Part shown: piece by piece, positions 32,058 to 42,642 of the stretch | Layout: each line of letters opens with the position of its first letter | How positions within the stretch are numbered: position 1 is the stretch's first letter | Origin: Geotrypetes seraphini | Taxonomy: Eukaryota > Chordata > Amphibia > Gymnophiona > Dermophiidae | Direction: 5' to 3' | DNA: 64,000 bases | Assembly (NCBI RefSeq): GCF_902459505.1 | Contig: NC_047084.1 | Location: forward strand, 308,775,963 to 308,839,962 | Position numbers and translations under genes: made by a program | The notes under the pieces: generated by a model | The model's input: the letters and a program-made list of their open reading frames with translations, nothing else | Told to the model about the DNA's origin: nothing | The model's database searches: none

Positions 32058-33360
32058 TCCGATCGTGGATGCGGGTGCGGGTGGGAGCACGTGCGAGCGG
32101 TCATTCGGGGTGGGGTGAATCGGGCGTCGGGCGGGAACTATGTAAAAAAAATTTTGTATACCGCGCTCACGCGTATAACGCACGAGGGGTATGCGCGGTA
32201 GGTAAAAACACGTATAACGCGCACGTTATATGCGTGAAAATACGGTATTCTCTCCATTTCAATCAGGGTCACCAGTCCTTTCTTCAGGAGAGTATCTTTC
32301 CAATCTGTCGCATTGCCTCCGTCCATCAGGCATGTGCCTTTGGAATATAACAGCATAGCAATTTTTCCCTGTCCTTCTGTATTCCAAAGGAATCGGGGAA
32401 TCTGTGATCTATTTTGGATCCAATTCTTCTTTCAGACCACTACTTCCGAATGCTGTCTCAGACATTCTTATATTTCCTTCTGATTCAGCATGCTTTGTTC
32501 TGCTTTCTGGATCTCACGAGGCTTATATTTCCCCAGCCTCTCACAGTTCCTCAGATTTGGGTGGGATCAGAGTGCTCCCTTCAGCCTGGCTTTATCTCTA
32601 GAGCATTCACCAGATGCCTAGTTGTAGTGGCTGCAACTCCGTGGAGCCATATTTTCAGGTGTTCCTTACCTGGATGACTGGCTCATCACAGTTTCATCAC
32701 TCAGGGATTTTTTGTAGCAATCCAACGGATTTCTTGGTACTTACAATGCTGTGCTTCACAGCCCACTTTCCGAAGTCCCAATTATGCCCCTCTCGGACTC
32801 TACAGTTCATTGGAGCTGTCCTTGGCACTGTGCTACTCAGACCCTTCCCTCCTCATCAATGTCAGGGGGCTTTTCTTCAACTCTGCTGCAGTGTGTCTTT
32901 CCTCACTTCGATTTCAGCCAGTCACATGATGGTTTTTCCAGGTCACATGGCTTCTGCCGTTCATATGACTCTTTTTGCCAGATTTCACCTCAGAATTCCT
33001 CAGTGAGCCCTGGTGTCTCAGTGAGCTCAGGCTTTCGACCCACTCTCTCAATACATTACAGTGACTCTTTGTTGAATCAGTCTCTTTGCTAATGAATACT
33101 TTTTCCCACTTTCTCCAGAGGCTTACTGTGTCCACTGCCCCCTCATTGGCTAGTCTTCATGACAGACTTTTCAAACTCTGCTTGGGGGATTCATCTTGAC
33201 GGTCTCCGTCCTCAAGGTTTTTGGTCCACAAGGCTCATCCGTGTTACATCAATTAGTTGACACTTAGAGTGCTCTTCAATGCTCTCCCTCTTTGCCAAGC
33301 AATTCTTCCGATTTGGAATTGGGCAGACCTTCACGACATCTTCCTGACAGCTGTCTACAG

Positions 33361-34596
33361 TGTGACAAACCCAGCACCAGCACTAGTCCGGTCCCTGATA
33401 GGATCGGATGCAGAAGAGCAGACCAGATCGATTCTGGCACTCACCTTGAGGCTGACCTCCCTTGCCCCCATAACCAAAGAGATAGTGAACTGGAACAGAG
33501 GCAGGCAGATTGGCAACATCAGCCTCCTGTCTCTAGAGCAGCTAGAGAAGCCACGAGGAAGGTAGCTGCAGTAGAAAAACCTAGGCAGAGAAAAACTGCT
33601 GTAGAGCCAAAACCCATCCCCCGCTACAGGCTGAAGGGGATTGGCTCTGATCTGTTTAAGAGCAGGTTGAGTCAAGGAGTGGGGGGAGGAGGGAGTGACC
33701 AGGGCGAGTCACTCCCACAGCTCAAGGCAGGTGAAGAGCTGTGGAACAGAGCAGGAGAGGAAAACGTGCTGGATTATCCCATGCAGGATTTGGAGGAAAT
33801 CCTGCCTACTTCAAACTACCAGGTTCTAGATCGTGTGGAAGGCATGGAGATAGAACTGGCTGGCCCTATGTTAGAAAGCCAGACGGAAGGTATGGAAGTT
33901 GCATGAGAGAATGCAGCAACTGAGAAACCATTAGTGGTTTGTGTTTCTTTCTTTCTTTTGCTGATGTTTGGTTTGTTTCTGCTGTGCAAACTATGCCTGC
34001 AGAAGTTAAGATATGTTTGAACTTTATAAGTATTTTGAGAGTAAGAATAATACTTGCTTCAAACTGAGGAATGGATTTAAAAGCAAGTTTATGAACCTGA
34101 AGCTCAAACTGACATAGTTAAGTTTGGTTTTTGGAACTTTAGAAATCCTGCTGTGACTCCCGTTCTTGAAGCTAATTAGATTATCTGTCTCAGCTGTGTG
34201 ATTTTGCCTGCATGTGGGAGCTGAGAGAAAAGCTGAACTGTTACCAGAGTTTGCTGTGGCTATGTTTGCCTAAGGAGTTTTGATTTATTTTGAATTTGCA
34301 GTAAAGCTTTATTTTTGCAAATCTACTATTTTTGTTGAATGACCTGCAAAAGTGATGTTTGTTTTCTGTTGCATACTTTTGACCTGTGGGTCAGAATAAA
34401 CAACTTATTCTTTCCTAAAGAACTTGTGTTGGCTGGTAATATGGTGAAACCTTGTTACTTACCTTGCATCTCTTAGGCCCAGGCAATTGCCTAGGGCCAC
34501 CTGAAAAAGTCCTGAAGGTACCCCTGGTTGTAGGGGACACGCCAGAATCCCTGTGTTTGTCACCTGGCAGCCCTACACTACGGAGGGTTGGTGACA
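33361..34596. mobile_element. Solo LTR of a retrovirus-like element
   Basis: A 1236-bp fossil starting TGTGACAAACC and ending GGTTGGTGACA, with ACAG duplicated at 33357-33360 and 34597-34600. It has a polyadenylation signal AATAAA at 34395-34400. No internal viral genes lie next to it, so it is a solo LTR left by recombination. It interrupts the DIRS fossil, whose sequence resumes at 34601. The family is not known to me; a 4-bp duplication fits gamma-like endogenous retroviruses or Gypsy kin. Confidence 0.8.
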
Positions 34597-36014
34597 ACAG
34601 TCAAACAGTGCGAAATTGTCTGGCGTCTCCTTCACTCGCCTCTTCTTCATCTATTTTTTTCTCAGTGGGAGACTCTTCTGATGGATCTCATTGATTCTTC
34701 CCTCTACCACTGCCTCAGTTCTGCTATGAGATATACTCTCCTCACCAACTGTAGGCAGATACTTTCTTGTGGGAATGGACGCTTCAGTTCCCCTATGCGT
34801 TTTCTCCATTCCTTCTTATGACATTTGTTGCATTCAACCAGTAACGTGCCACTTTCATTCTAATAGCTCCTCTGTGGCCTAGGTACCTTTGGTTCTCCCT
34901 TCTTCAACTCAGTAGTAGGGAGCCTTTTCTTCTACCTGTTTTTCCCTCTCTGTTTTCAGTCAAGGGCCTCTCCTTCACTACTTGCAGTCTTTGCCCTTGA
35001 ATATCCTACTGTCAGACATGCACTTGTTTTCTGTTTGATCTACCTCTCATCACAAGGAGCTTCACTTTTGGATTATTTTTTCCACTTCTCTGCCTCAGGC
35101 CTCAACTCTTTTATTCAAGTCCATCTCGGTGCAATTGCTGCCTTTCATCAGCCGATTGAAGGGAAACTCCTTTCTGCTCATCCTGTGGTTTCCAGATTTA
35201 TGAAAGGCCTTTTCAATGTCAAACCACCTTTCAAACCTCCTCCACTGGTTTGGGATCTCAATGTTGTTCTTGCTCAATTGATGAAGCCTCCTTTTGAACC
35301 AATGGATTTAGCTCATCTTAAATATCTCACTTGGAAAGTGGTTTTCCTCATTGCACTTACATCTGCTCGCAGAGAGCTACAAGCTTTACTAGTGGACCCA
35401 CCTTTCACAGTATTCCATCATGACAAGGTGGTCCTCCATACTCATCCTAAATTCTTACCTAAAGTGGTTTCAGAATTTCCTCTCAACCAATCGATGGTAC
35501 TTCCAGTGTTTTTTCCAAAGCCTCATTCTCATCCTGGAGAACCAGCTCTGGACTGTAAGCGTGCTTTAGTTTTCTACTTGCAACACACTCAACCACATAG
35601 ATCTGCTCCTCAACTTTTTGTCTCCTTAGATCCAAACCAGTTGGGATATCCAATTTCCAACCGCACCATCTCCCAACGGGTTAGCGGCTTGCATCTCTTT
35701 CCGCTATGCTCAGGCTGGACTGCATCTACAGAGTCAAGTCACAGCCCACAAAGTCAGAGCCCTGGCGGCATCAATAGCTTTCCTTAGATCTACTCCTATT
35801 GAGGAAATCTGTAAAGCTGCCACTTGGTCCTCGGTTCATACCTTCACCTCTCATTATTGTCTGGATGCTTTTTCCAGACGGATGGCCATTTCGGCCAGGT
35901 AGTGTTACAAAATTTATTCTCCTGAATTGCCAACACTCCCACCATCCCATTCTGGTTAGCTTGGAGGTCATCCACATGTTGATAATAGGCTGCCTGCTTG
36001 TCCTGGGATAAAGC

Positions 36015-36306
36015 ACAGTTACTTACCGTAACAGGTGTTATCCAGGGACAGCAGACAGCTATTCTCACAACCCACCCACCTCCCTGGTTGGCTTCTCTTC
36101 TAGCTATCTGAACTGAGGAGACGCATGCCCTGCACTGGGCGGGAAGGCACTTGCACGGTGCGGCAGTCACAAACTTTTTCAAGTTCTTCAAGCAAGTCTG
36201 CTTGCGAGGCTGTCCGCATCGGGGCTCCGTGTATGTCACCCACATGTTGAGAATAGCTGCCTGATGTCCCTGGATAACACCTGTTATGGTAAGTAACTGT
36301 GCTATA
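36015..36306. repeat. Inverted-repeat terminus of DIRS-like elements
   Basis: AGCACAGTTACTTACCGTAA and CAGGTGTTATCCAGGGACA at the left are mirrored by TGTCCCTGGATAACACCTG and TTATGGTAAGTAACTGTGCT at the right. The same terminal sequence appears at 9908 and, in part, at 10190 and 21670. Confidence 0.8.
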
Positions 36307-36429
36307 TTGTATACCACTCGGATCCTTTTTCAGGCTATGTGGTATAGAAAGTTTTTAATAAACATAAACAAACATTATCCTGATGTTTCCTAGATAAGAA
36401 ACTTATCTATACAGTGTATTAACTTTTCT

Positions 36430-36577
36430 TCAGCTATTCCTTTAGTAAAATTAAAAACAGAAGAGCAGAAGGAAGGGGAGGGGAGAAAGAGGAGGGGAAG
36501 GGTGGAAGAGGGAAGAAGAAAGAAGGGCAGGGACAGATGCTGCTTATTTCTATACTGCTTATTTCTATAGTGCTGCC
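36430..36577. other. Purine-rich low-complexity tract
   Basis: AG-rich sequence (GGAGGGGAGAAAGAGGAGGG) from about 36455 to 36525, then duplicated TACTGCTTATTTCTATA. No coding potential. Confidence 0.6.
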
Positions 36578-36945
36578 CAGTGGCATAGTAAGGGTGAGCG
36601 GTGCCCGGGGCAGTGTCACCCCTCCCTCTCCCTCCTTCCCTTTCCCTATACCTTTTAAACTGCTCCGGCATGAGCAGCATGTTGCCCACATCAGTGTCTG
36701 CTCCCTTTGATATCACTTCCTAGGTGCAGGTCCCAGAAGTGATGTCAGAGAGCCCCAAAAAGATATGGGGAAGGGGAAAGGCAAAGGGTGTGCACGGCAA
36801 GGAGAGGAGTGGGGAGTAAGCGGACAGGTGGACAAGCAATCAATCAGGGATGAGATGGAGTGGGTGGAGAGGAGGAGGGGTGCTGCCGTCCCCTTAGGAA
36901 GAACACGCCCAGGGTGGACTACACCCCTCCCTTACTATGCCACTG
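36578..36945. mobile_element. hAT-type element
   Basis: Inverted ends CAGTGGCATAGTAAGGG and CCCTTACTATGCCACTG. Flanks GTGCTGCC and CTGCTACC could be an eroded 8-bp duplication (6 of 8 match). The interior is G-rich without a transposase. A related end CAGTGGTGTACCAAGG starts at 63205 and another, CAGTAGCGTACCTAGG, at 57119. Confidence 0.7.
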
Positions 36946-37079
36946 CTGCTACCAGACATACACAGCGCTGTATATTAAACATGTAAGAGACATTCTGCTA
37001 TATCTCCTCTGGAGTCTATACATTAGATGTTCAGTTCAAACTTGCAAACTGGGTTATGCAGAAGTGTGATAACTCACAG

Positions 37080-37900
37080 ATTTGAGCACCTCCCACATTG
37101 TCAATGGAGTATAGTGCCCCCTTCAATTTTTCCTTCTGTAAGTGAACAGTGCAGAGGCCATTTCTGATCTGCTGTGCTTGAGTTTTATTTTTTTAGCTGA
37201 AAGTTCATTTTTTTTTTTTTTTGTTCCTTGAGATCCCTTACTTGGTGTTCCTTGAGATCCCTTACTTGGGGAGTTCTCTGCCTGGGAAACGACACAGGTT
37301 TTACGAGGTTGGACTACAGCTCTGCAGGGCAAGTCTTTGGGTAGACCTGGGGAGCCAGCCTGCTGTAAGGCTTCAGGACTCGGGGTCCATTCCCCTGGGA
37401 GCTGGCTCGCCTTCTGAGTTTCTCAGTGGCTTGAGCGCAGGCTAAGGGCACCCTGTGTAAGAACCCTTGGGTTATCAGGGCGCTGGCTGCGTATTTCCGA
37501 CCCCCGTCGTGCTCTGAGTTTCTATGGGGGTGGAGGTCTTAGGGTCAATTTGACTAGCAGCCTGAAGATTTCAAGGTTTTGAGTTTGAAGAAGTTTTCTG
37601 AGGCAGAAAGGCCTTTCCATCCACTTCAGCTGCAGGGAAAGCTGACAAGCAGGCACTGCACAGAACTGTAAATACAGTACAACCTCATTGTTTCCTATGG
37701 GAAAATTGGAGGGAGAGGTCTAAAAAATTTGTTTGGAGGGTTTATGAAGGTAGAGTTCAGGTCTCCCACCTCTAAAACCCCTATTTCTATGTTAAAAAAT
37801 TTCATTAAAGTCTCCATGGGGTGTTTTTAGTGTGATTTTTCTAGTGGCAGCCATCTTGGATTTTAAACTTTCTTTTTTTTCTGCAGCCTCAATCTGCCTT
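37080..37900 (+). repeat. Unclassified long repeat, copy 2
   Basis: Direct counterpart of 5330-6390: TTTTTCCTTCTGTAAGTGAA near 37128, TCTGATCTGCTGTGCTTGAG, GGGTCCATTCCCCTGGGAGC, GGTTATCAGGG, TTTCCTATGGGAAAATTGG and GCCATCTTGGATTTTAAAC. It contains a local duplication of TTCCTTGAGATCCCTTACTT. No long frame. Confidence 0.6.
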
Positions 37901-37915
37901 AGAATACCTCAATTT

Positions 37916-37962
37916 TTACGCACGTTAAACCACTACCACGGCTTCGTAAAAGAAGCACTTAG
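37916..37962. mobile_element. Foldback MITE fragment
   Basis: ACGCACGTTAAACCACTACC and GGCTTCGTAAAAGAAGC, one end of the MITE type complete at 38782-38903. Only one arm remains. Confidence 0.4.
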
Positions 37963-38198
37963 TGATGTTAAAGGATAAAATGATTGTATCTTATGTTACA
38001 CTTGTTGAAAGTATAAAGACTAAAAAAAAAAGAACTTTAAATAAAAACTCTCAAATTCAATTTTTTGTTGGTTTTGCAATTTTATAATTTCAATTATAAT
38101 GTACCACAAAAAAGTTTGCTCTGTTTAATGTGCTGCAAAAAAAATTGCTCCATTTAATGTGCCAGAACTAAAAAAAAAGTTTGAGACACTACCTAGAA

Positions 38199-38394
38199 CA
38201 GTGGTTCCCAACCCTGTCCTGGAGGAACACCAGGCCAATTGGGTTTTCAGGCTAGCCCTAATGAATATGCATGAAGCAAATTTGCATGCCTATCACTTCC
38301 ATCATATGCAAATCTCTCTCATGCATATTCATTAGGGCTAGCCTGAAAACCCAATTGGCCTGGTGTTCCTCCAGGACAGGGTTGGGAATCACTG
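38199..38394. mobile_element. hAT MITE with perfect 8-bp target duplication
   Basis: A 196-bp palindromic element: CAGTGGTTCCCAACCCTGTC at the left, mirrored by GACAGGGTTGGGAATCACTG at the right, with nearly continuous pairing. ACCTAGAA flanks at 38191-38198 and 38395-38402. Same family as 49276-49471. Confidence 0.93.
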
Positions 38395-38781
38395 ACCTAG
38401 AAGATGGCTTACAGTAATACTGTTAGTGTTTTCTTCAACTCACACAAATGTGTTTTGTCTAATTACTCTTTTTCCAAAAATGGTACACATTTTAGACAAA
38501 TTCTGCCAGGAATATGTAAACTTATGAGCACAACGGATTGTTAAATAGGGGAAAATCACATTAGCTGGGGGTCAAAGGCCCATCCAGACTGATCAATTTA
38601 ATTTCTTATATACAGTTATTTGTGAATTTGTCTTTTTTGCATCAAAGTATTTTCTATAACCTGCTGTTGTACCACAGTGTTACTTCTGCTAAAAGGTTTG
38701 AATCTTATTTATACTGTGGTATGCTTTATAAATCTAATAAAAAATAAACATGCCCTGTAGTGTTTCCTTTATCCAAATTAA

Positions 38782-38903
38782 CGGCCTCTTTTACAAAGCC
38801 GTGCTAGCAGCTGCGCTATCAGCCCCGAAGCCCATAGAGATTTAAAGGGCTTCGGGGCTGTTGCCATGTGGCAGCCGCTAGCATGGCTTTGTAAAAGAGG
38901 CCG
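38782..38903. mobile_element. Foldback MITE with TAA target duplication
   Basis: CGGCCTCTTTTACAAAGCC at the left and GGCTTTGTAAAAGAGGCCG at the right are perfect inverted repeats, with TAA on both sides (38779-38781, 38904-38906). A 3-bp T/A duplication suggests a PIF/Harbinger-type source. A central hairpin (AGCCCCGAAGCCC) is also present. Confidence 0.85.
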
Positions 38904-38923
38904 TAAATGTTCCTAGACAGTTA

Positions 38924-39324
38924 GGCCCATATTCTGTAAATGGTGCTCTACCGCCACCTAACTTAATTTGGTTTAACCAGCACACTAATTGGATGCATCA
39001 ATTAAAAAGCAATTTTTTAAAAGGAGGCACCTCAGGGTGCCTCCAAAAAGACCACCATTATCCTGCCTACAGAGGCGCCTTATGCCACTGTAAGCATTTT
39101 TAACACTGTAAGTGGCGTTAGGCATTGTAAAACTCCTCCGTAAGCGTGATTCTCATGAAAGGTAGGCGCCAGAAATGTAGGCCAGAGTTTTAAAGTCTTA
39201 CGTTTCTGGCGCACATTTCTGGCACCTACCTTTCATGTAGCCACAATTTTGGAGATGGTGACACTACATAATTGACACACGATCGCTGGCTGCTGCCAAC
39301 GGCGTTGTTTACAGAATCCAGACC
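38924..39324. mobile_element. Harbinger-type element with TTA target duplication
   Basis: Ends GGCCCATATTCTGTAAA and TTTACAGAATCCAGACC are inverted repeats, flanked by TTA at 38921-38923 and 39325-39327. The inside holds a hairpin, CATGAAAGGTAGGCGCCAGA and its complement at 39157-39237. Non-autonomous. A related right end (TTTACAGAATAGGGGCC) lies at 54070. Confidence 0.85.
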
Positions 39325-39477
39325 TTAAGTCTTGTTATGTAAAGTTTGTGAGATAATCATAGAACATGTCTACTACAAATAGCAGTTTTTTCTTCTAGGA
39401 CAGTAACCCTAGTGTGGACAGTTAGTTGAAGAGTTGAACAGGGAAAGGGTGAAACAGTAGGTATAACAAGGGACTTG

Positions 39478-39590
39478 GGCCCAGATTCTCAAAACTTTAA
39501 TACCATTGCTAAACTGTTTTCCGACGGTTTAGCCTGCACGCATTTTAGCAGCGGATTATCAAAACGGCTTTTCTCTGTTTTTCCTGGGAG
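39478..39590. mobile_element. Harbinger-like left end
   Basis: GGGCCCAGATTCTCAAAACT resembles the end type of the neighbouring element; the body stops where CR1 begins near 39590. Confidence 0.35.
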
Positions 39591-40160
39591 GTCTCTCCAA
39601 GTACCGCCCCAGACATCCTGTATTCATGCATGAGATTTTTGTTACCGACATGCATCACTTTACACTTATCCACGTTGAACCTCATCTGCCATGTCGATGC
39701 CCATTCCTCGAGCTTGATTATGTCACGTTGCATATCTTCACTACTCTGAATAACTTCGTATCATCCGCAAATTTAATCACCTCATTCATCATACCTATGT
39801 CCAGATCGTTTATAAAGATGTTAAAGAGCCCAGGTCCAAGCACCAAGCCCTGTGGCACCTCACTGGTGATGCTCTTCCAGTCCGAGTATTGTCCATTTAC
39901 CCCCACTCTCTATTTCCTATGCTCCAGCCAGTTTTTAATCTACGTGAGTATTTCACCCTCGATTCCATGACTCGCAATTTTCCGAAGTAGTCGTTCATGC
40001 AGAACCTTTTCTAACGCCTTCTGAAAATCCAGATATACAATGTCGACCGGATCGCCCTTGTCTATCTGTCTGTTTATTCCCTCAAAGATGTGCAACAAGT
40101 TCGTCAAACACGATCTGCCTTTGCTAAAACTGTGCTGACTGGTCCTCATCAGCCTGTGTC
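39590..40160 (-). mobile_element. CR1 LINE internal fragment, RT
   Basis: Minus strand. Pieces in order: SQHSFSKGRSCLTNLLHIFE, DIVYLDFQKALEKVLHERLL (motif A, with the second Asp region altered), [20 protein letters not shown] (motif B), [10 protein letters not shown] (motif C) and WASTWQMRFNVDKCKVMHVG. Stops and shifts separate them. The 3' tail is missing, so the fragment was trimmed at both ends. Confidence 0.85.
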
Positions 40161-40290
40161 CTTCAAGTAATCTGCCTTGACATCTTTGAAAAAACCCCGA
40201 AACTTGTAAATGACAATTAACATTTTCTCTGCGTACAGTGTGCTTTGTGTTTTTTTATATATTTTATGTTTACCACTATGAATTAATAAG
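40160..40290 (+). mobile_element. hAT fragment related to 57206-58199
   Basis: TTTGAAAAAACCCCGAAACT, AATGACAATTAACATTTTCT and CGTACAGTGTGCTTTGTGTT align with 58050-58130 and 59255-59330. No ends seen. Confidence 0.55.
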
Positions 40291-40640
40291 ATATTGTGTG
40301 TACATGAAAATGAATGGAAGAAATTGTGGCGGGGGAGGGGCTTGTTTTGATGAAAAAAATAAATGGTCACATTAACTATTGCTGCCTTCCAGGAGGCCCA
40401 ATATCACAGTTTATGTCTTTTTATGACCACAGTTCATGTCTTTTTATGACCACAGTTCCTCATTCCCAAACACTTCTCAAGGTATTCCAAGAAATTAATA
40501 TGCATTTACACGTACTGAGGCATTTTGCCCTTCTGATTTGTACATCACTAAAAAAAACAAAAGCCCCACAATTCTCTCTCTCTCTCTCTCTCTTTGGCGG
40601 AAGAAGATTAAGACAGCCCGCCCCAACGATTACTAATCTA

Positions 40641-40650
40641 GGGAATTCCC
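40641..40650. promoter_or_regulatory. Perfect kappa-B site
   Basis: GGGAATTCCC fits the NF-kB consensus GGGRNWYYCC at every base and is a palindrome. It lies about 490 bases inside the proposed TIFA intron from the donor. TIFA signals to NF-kB, so feedback control is conceivable, but one 10-mer can occur by chance. Confidence 0.4.
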
Positions 40651-41135
40651 TTCGGCTACCAAGAAAGTCTTGGATTGCATTTGTTTGCTTAGAAGCTACA
40701 GGATAAACTCCCGGATGCCCATGACCTTACTTAAAAGCATTTATTTTTCCATCTGGAAACAACTAACCCGGTTGCTCGAAGCTGTACCGCGGCCTTTCCC
40801 CTTCCCCTTCAGGGGGAGTCGAAAATTTAAGCACATCGAAGGTTTTTTGTTCTACTTTAGTCGTGTGTTTAAGATACAGAGTTATTTAGGGGAAAACACA
40901 ACTATAAGAAGCGCTGCATGTACCATACTAACACAACTACCTATTTTAAACTTTCGGGTGGAAAGCGGGCTAGAAGAAGTAGGAAATCAGAAACTGCCTC
41001 CGTTATACGACTCGACCGTACCCACGAACCTGGCTTTTTGCTTCTCAAAATCCCACCCGCTGGCTCCTCCTAAGAAAGAGACAGAAAGCGCGTGACTACT
41101 TGCGTATATATATATATATGTGCGCGGGTTCTCAC

Positions 41136-41250
41136 CTGACTGCAGAGATCCAGAACCGTCCTAGACGAAGAGGGAAAAGAACAAACGCTGCTATCACCAA
41201 TCTCTGGCTGGCTGTGGATCCGCTCGCGACTTTTCAAGGGAAGGGAGGAG
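41136..41250 (-). other. TIFA: Candidate TIFA 5' non-coding exon with splice donor
   Basis: On the minus strand, CTGCAGTCAG is followed at 41135 by GTGAGAAC, a strong donor. The exon would end at 41136; its start is not determined, so the right limit is only a guess. TIFA in mammals has a non-coding first exon spliced to a single coding exon, and the acceptor at 24913 needs such a partner. Confidence 0.5.
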
Positions 41251-41299
41251 CCGTGTGTAATCGAGTCCCTCCTCACCCTCACGCCCTCTGGGGCTGGTA

Positions 41300-41700
41300 A
41301 AACCCACTAAGGGAGGAGGATTCTCAGTAAAAGAACGCTGATTTTTCTTTTCCTGCTTATGTTCAACAAGGCAATAAATAGAAACACGAGGCAAATTATC
41401 AAAATGATTAGGGTGCTAAAACCCAACAGAAATTATCCTACCTAGTTAAGGAATGTACCCACATAGCTCCTACTTGTCAAAAATATAGTACAATACAAAA
41501 GGTATCTTATTTTCACTTCTTTTTATTTCAATATACTGTATTACCTTTACAATGGTCAAACACGAAACCCATATGTCAGCATAGCTATTGCTAGCATTCT
41601 TAGTTGGCATTACTAATGTCATTACTATGGGAAATTATATGAATCTGACTCTGGATGCAGAATTCTGTGCTCCTGCACAGAATTCACATACATTAATCAT
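41300..41700. other. A/T-rich, nothing recognised
   Basis: No element or coding frame seen. A short palindrome GAATTCTGTG/CACAGAATTC lies at 41660-41685. Confidence 0.5.
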
Positions 41701-42254
41701 TGTTAATTGATTGTTTATCAAGAAGATAGGCTGCTTGAATGGGACAAAGAAGCCAGAGACTAATCCCATCTACCATGGCTGCAAGTATCACACCCTCCTT
41801 ATCAATTAAATTAACCATTGTTTCAAACAGTTTACAAATTCTAAACAGAAAGATACTGGGATATACAATAGTTTCTATACACAGAATAAGATTCCAAGCT
41901 ATAAAAGCCTCCTTTCTGCAACACATCTGCAGCTCTCGCTCTCTTTCTCTGTCTATCCTTCTCTTTATCTATGGAACACGAAGCTTAGACCATCCTCTCT
42001 CTCTCTGCCTTTCCCTGGAACTTCACGCTTCCTTCTGGACTCTGTAAGGCAGGGAAATTGCTTTGCTCTCTACTTAATTGTAATGCTTCAGAATATTGCT
42101 TTTCTGTAAGACTATTTCTATAATATATTCTTTATGCAATCACCTCTGGCTGTGCCTCTTTGATTCTACTTCCTGGCGAATCATCTGTGAGGGAACTAAA
42201 CCTGGGACCTGGCGTTTGTAAGGGCGCCTCTCAAGTGACCCCACCAACCATACA
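41701..42254 (+). mobile_element. Possible LTR-like fossil
   Basis: Starts TGTTAATTG and ends CATACA, followed at once by TTGGAGGGGCCAC, which could be a primer-binding-like site. A TATA box (CTATAAAAG, near 41899) precedes a pyrimidine-rich leader. There is no matching target duplication and no internal part, so the limits and class are tentative. Confidence 0.3.
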
Positions 42255-42441
42255 TTGGAGGGGCCACTAACAAACCTTACACCATACTATTTTATTCAAT
42301 GTTGCACAAGGTGTTTGATTATCTTGCTATGGCAATAGTGGCAGCATGAGGGTCTGGTGTCAAGGAACTGTTTATCCCATCCTCCCATATTGTGCCTGAG
42401 CCAAAATCAAATAAAAAGTGGGACTGTGCCCAGAACATGGC

Positions 42442-42642
42442 CAAGGTTGCCAACTGGATCCGATTTGCCTGATAGGGTTGATCCAGTCCTGGATTTAGCG
42501 CATTGCATGTGGGTAATTTAAATCTTGCTTTTCTTAAGGAATGTAATGGGGAAATCAGAACTACAAGTCTCTGCATGCAATGGGATAAATCCAGGAATAG
42601 ATCAACTTTTTCAGGCACCATCTGGATCCAGTTGGCAATCTT
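42442..42642. mobile_element. Palindromic MITE
   Basis: AAGGTTGCCAACTGGATCC at the left mirrors GGATCCAGTTGGCAATCTT at the right, and inner segments (CAGTCCTGGATTTAGCGCAT against ATGGGATAAATCCAGGAATA-type sequence) also pair, giving arms of about 65 bp with mismatches. No target duplication is certain. Confidence 0.75.

Larger units (their letters stand above)
31095..32247. mobile_element. G-rich element with ATACGGTA terminus and hairpin array
   Basis: An insertion in the DIRS fossil, very G-rich, ending with CGCGCACGTTATATGCGTG and AAAATACGGTA. It contains the minisatellite, the 62-bp repeat and the hairpins at 31736-32057. A similar end occurs at 4982. The left end is unclear because it lies in poly-G, so the element type (probably DNA transposon) is inference. 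Confidence 0.5.
30085..36306 (+). mobile_element. DIRS-like retroelement fossil with three nested insertions
   Basis: Plus-strand DIRS-like element. Parts: Ser/Arg-rich gag pieces (30085-30417, 30746-31085), RT and RNase H region (32260-33360: YLDDWLITV-like block near 32670, ASHMMVFPGHMASAVHM), and tyrosine recombinase (35035-35787: HPVVSRFMKGLFNVKPPFKP, DPPFTVFHHDKVVLHTHPKF, ISNRTISQRV; C-terminal block to about 35900). The 3' end is at 36015-36306. Nested inside: CR1 (30418-30745), a G-rich element (31095-32247) and a solo LTR (33361-34596). The element is broken in several places; the insertions show it is older than all three. Confidence 0.78.
40600..41300 (-). promoter_or_regulatory. 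Candidate TIFA promoter region (possibly shared with ALPK1)
   Basis: Low-repeat sequence with many more CpG dinucleotides than its surroundings, including a GC-box-like CCCGCCCC at 40617-40624, CCGCGG near 40787, GAAAGCGCGTGA near 41085 and CGCTCGCGAC near 41221. It lies about 16 kb upstream of the TIFA coding exon and holds the splice donor listed separately. In human, TIFA and ALPK1 begin head-to-head from one region, so a bidirectional promoter is plausible. All of this is inference from composition and position. Confidence 0.5.

Noticed and set aside
33292-33906. 204-codon plus-strand frame
   Set aside because: It starts in the DIRS fossil and runs into the solo LTR; no recognisable domain.
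35035-35787. Host gene with a 250-codon frame
   Set aside because: The sequence is a DIRS-like tyrosine recombinase, with a second antisense copy at 12745-13446.
40314-41095. Overlapping frames of 130 and 141 codons near the candidate promoter
   Set aside because: No domain or homologue recognised; CpG-rich sequence gives chance open frames.
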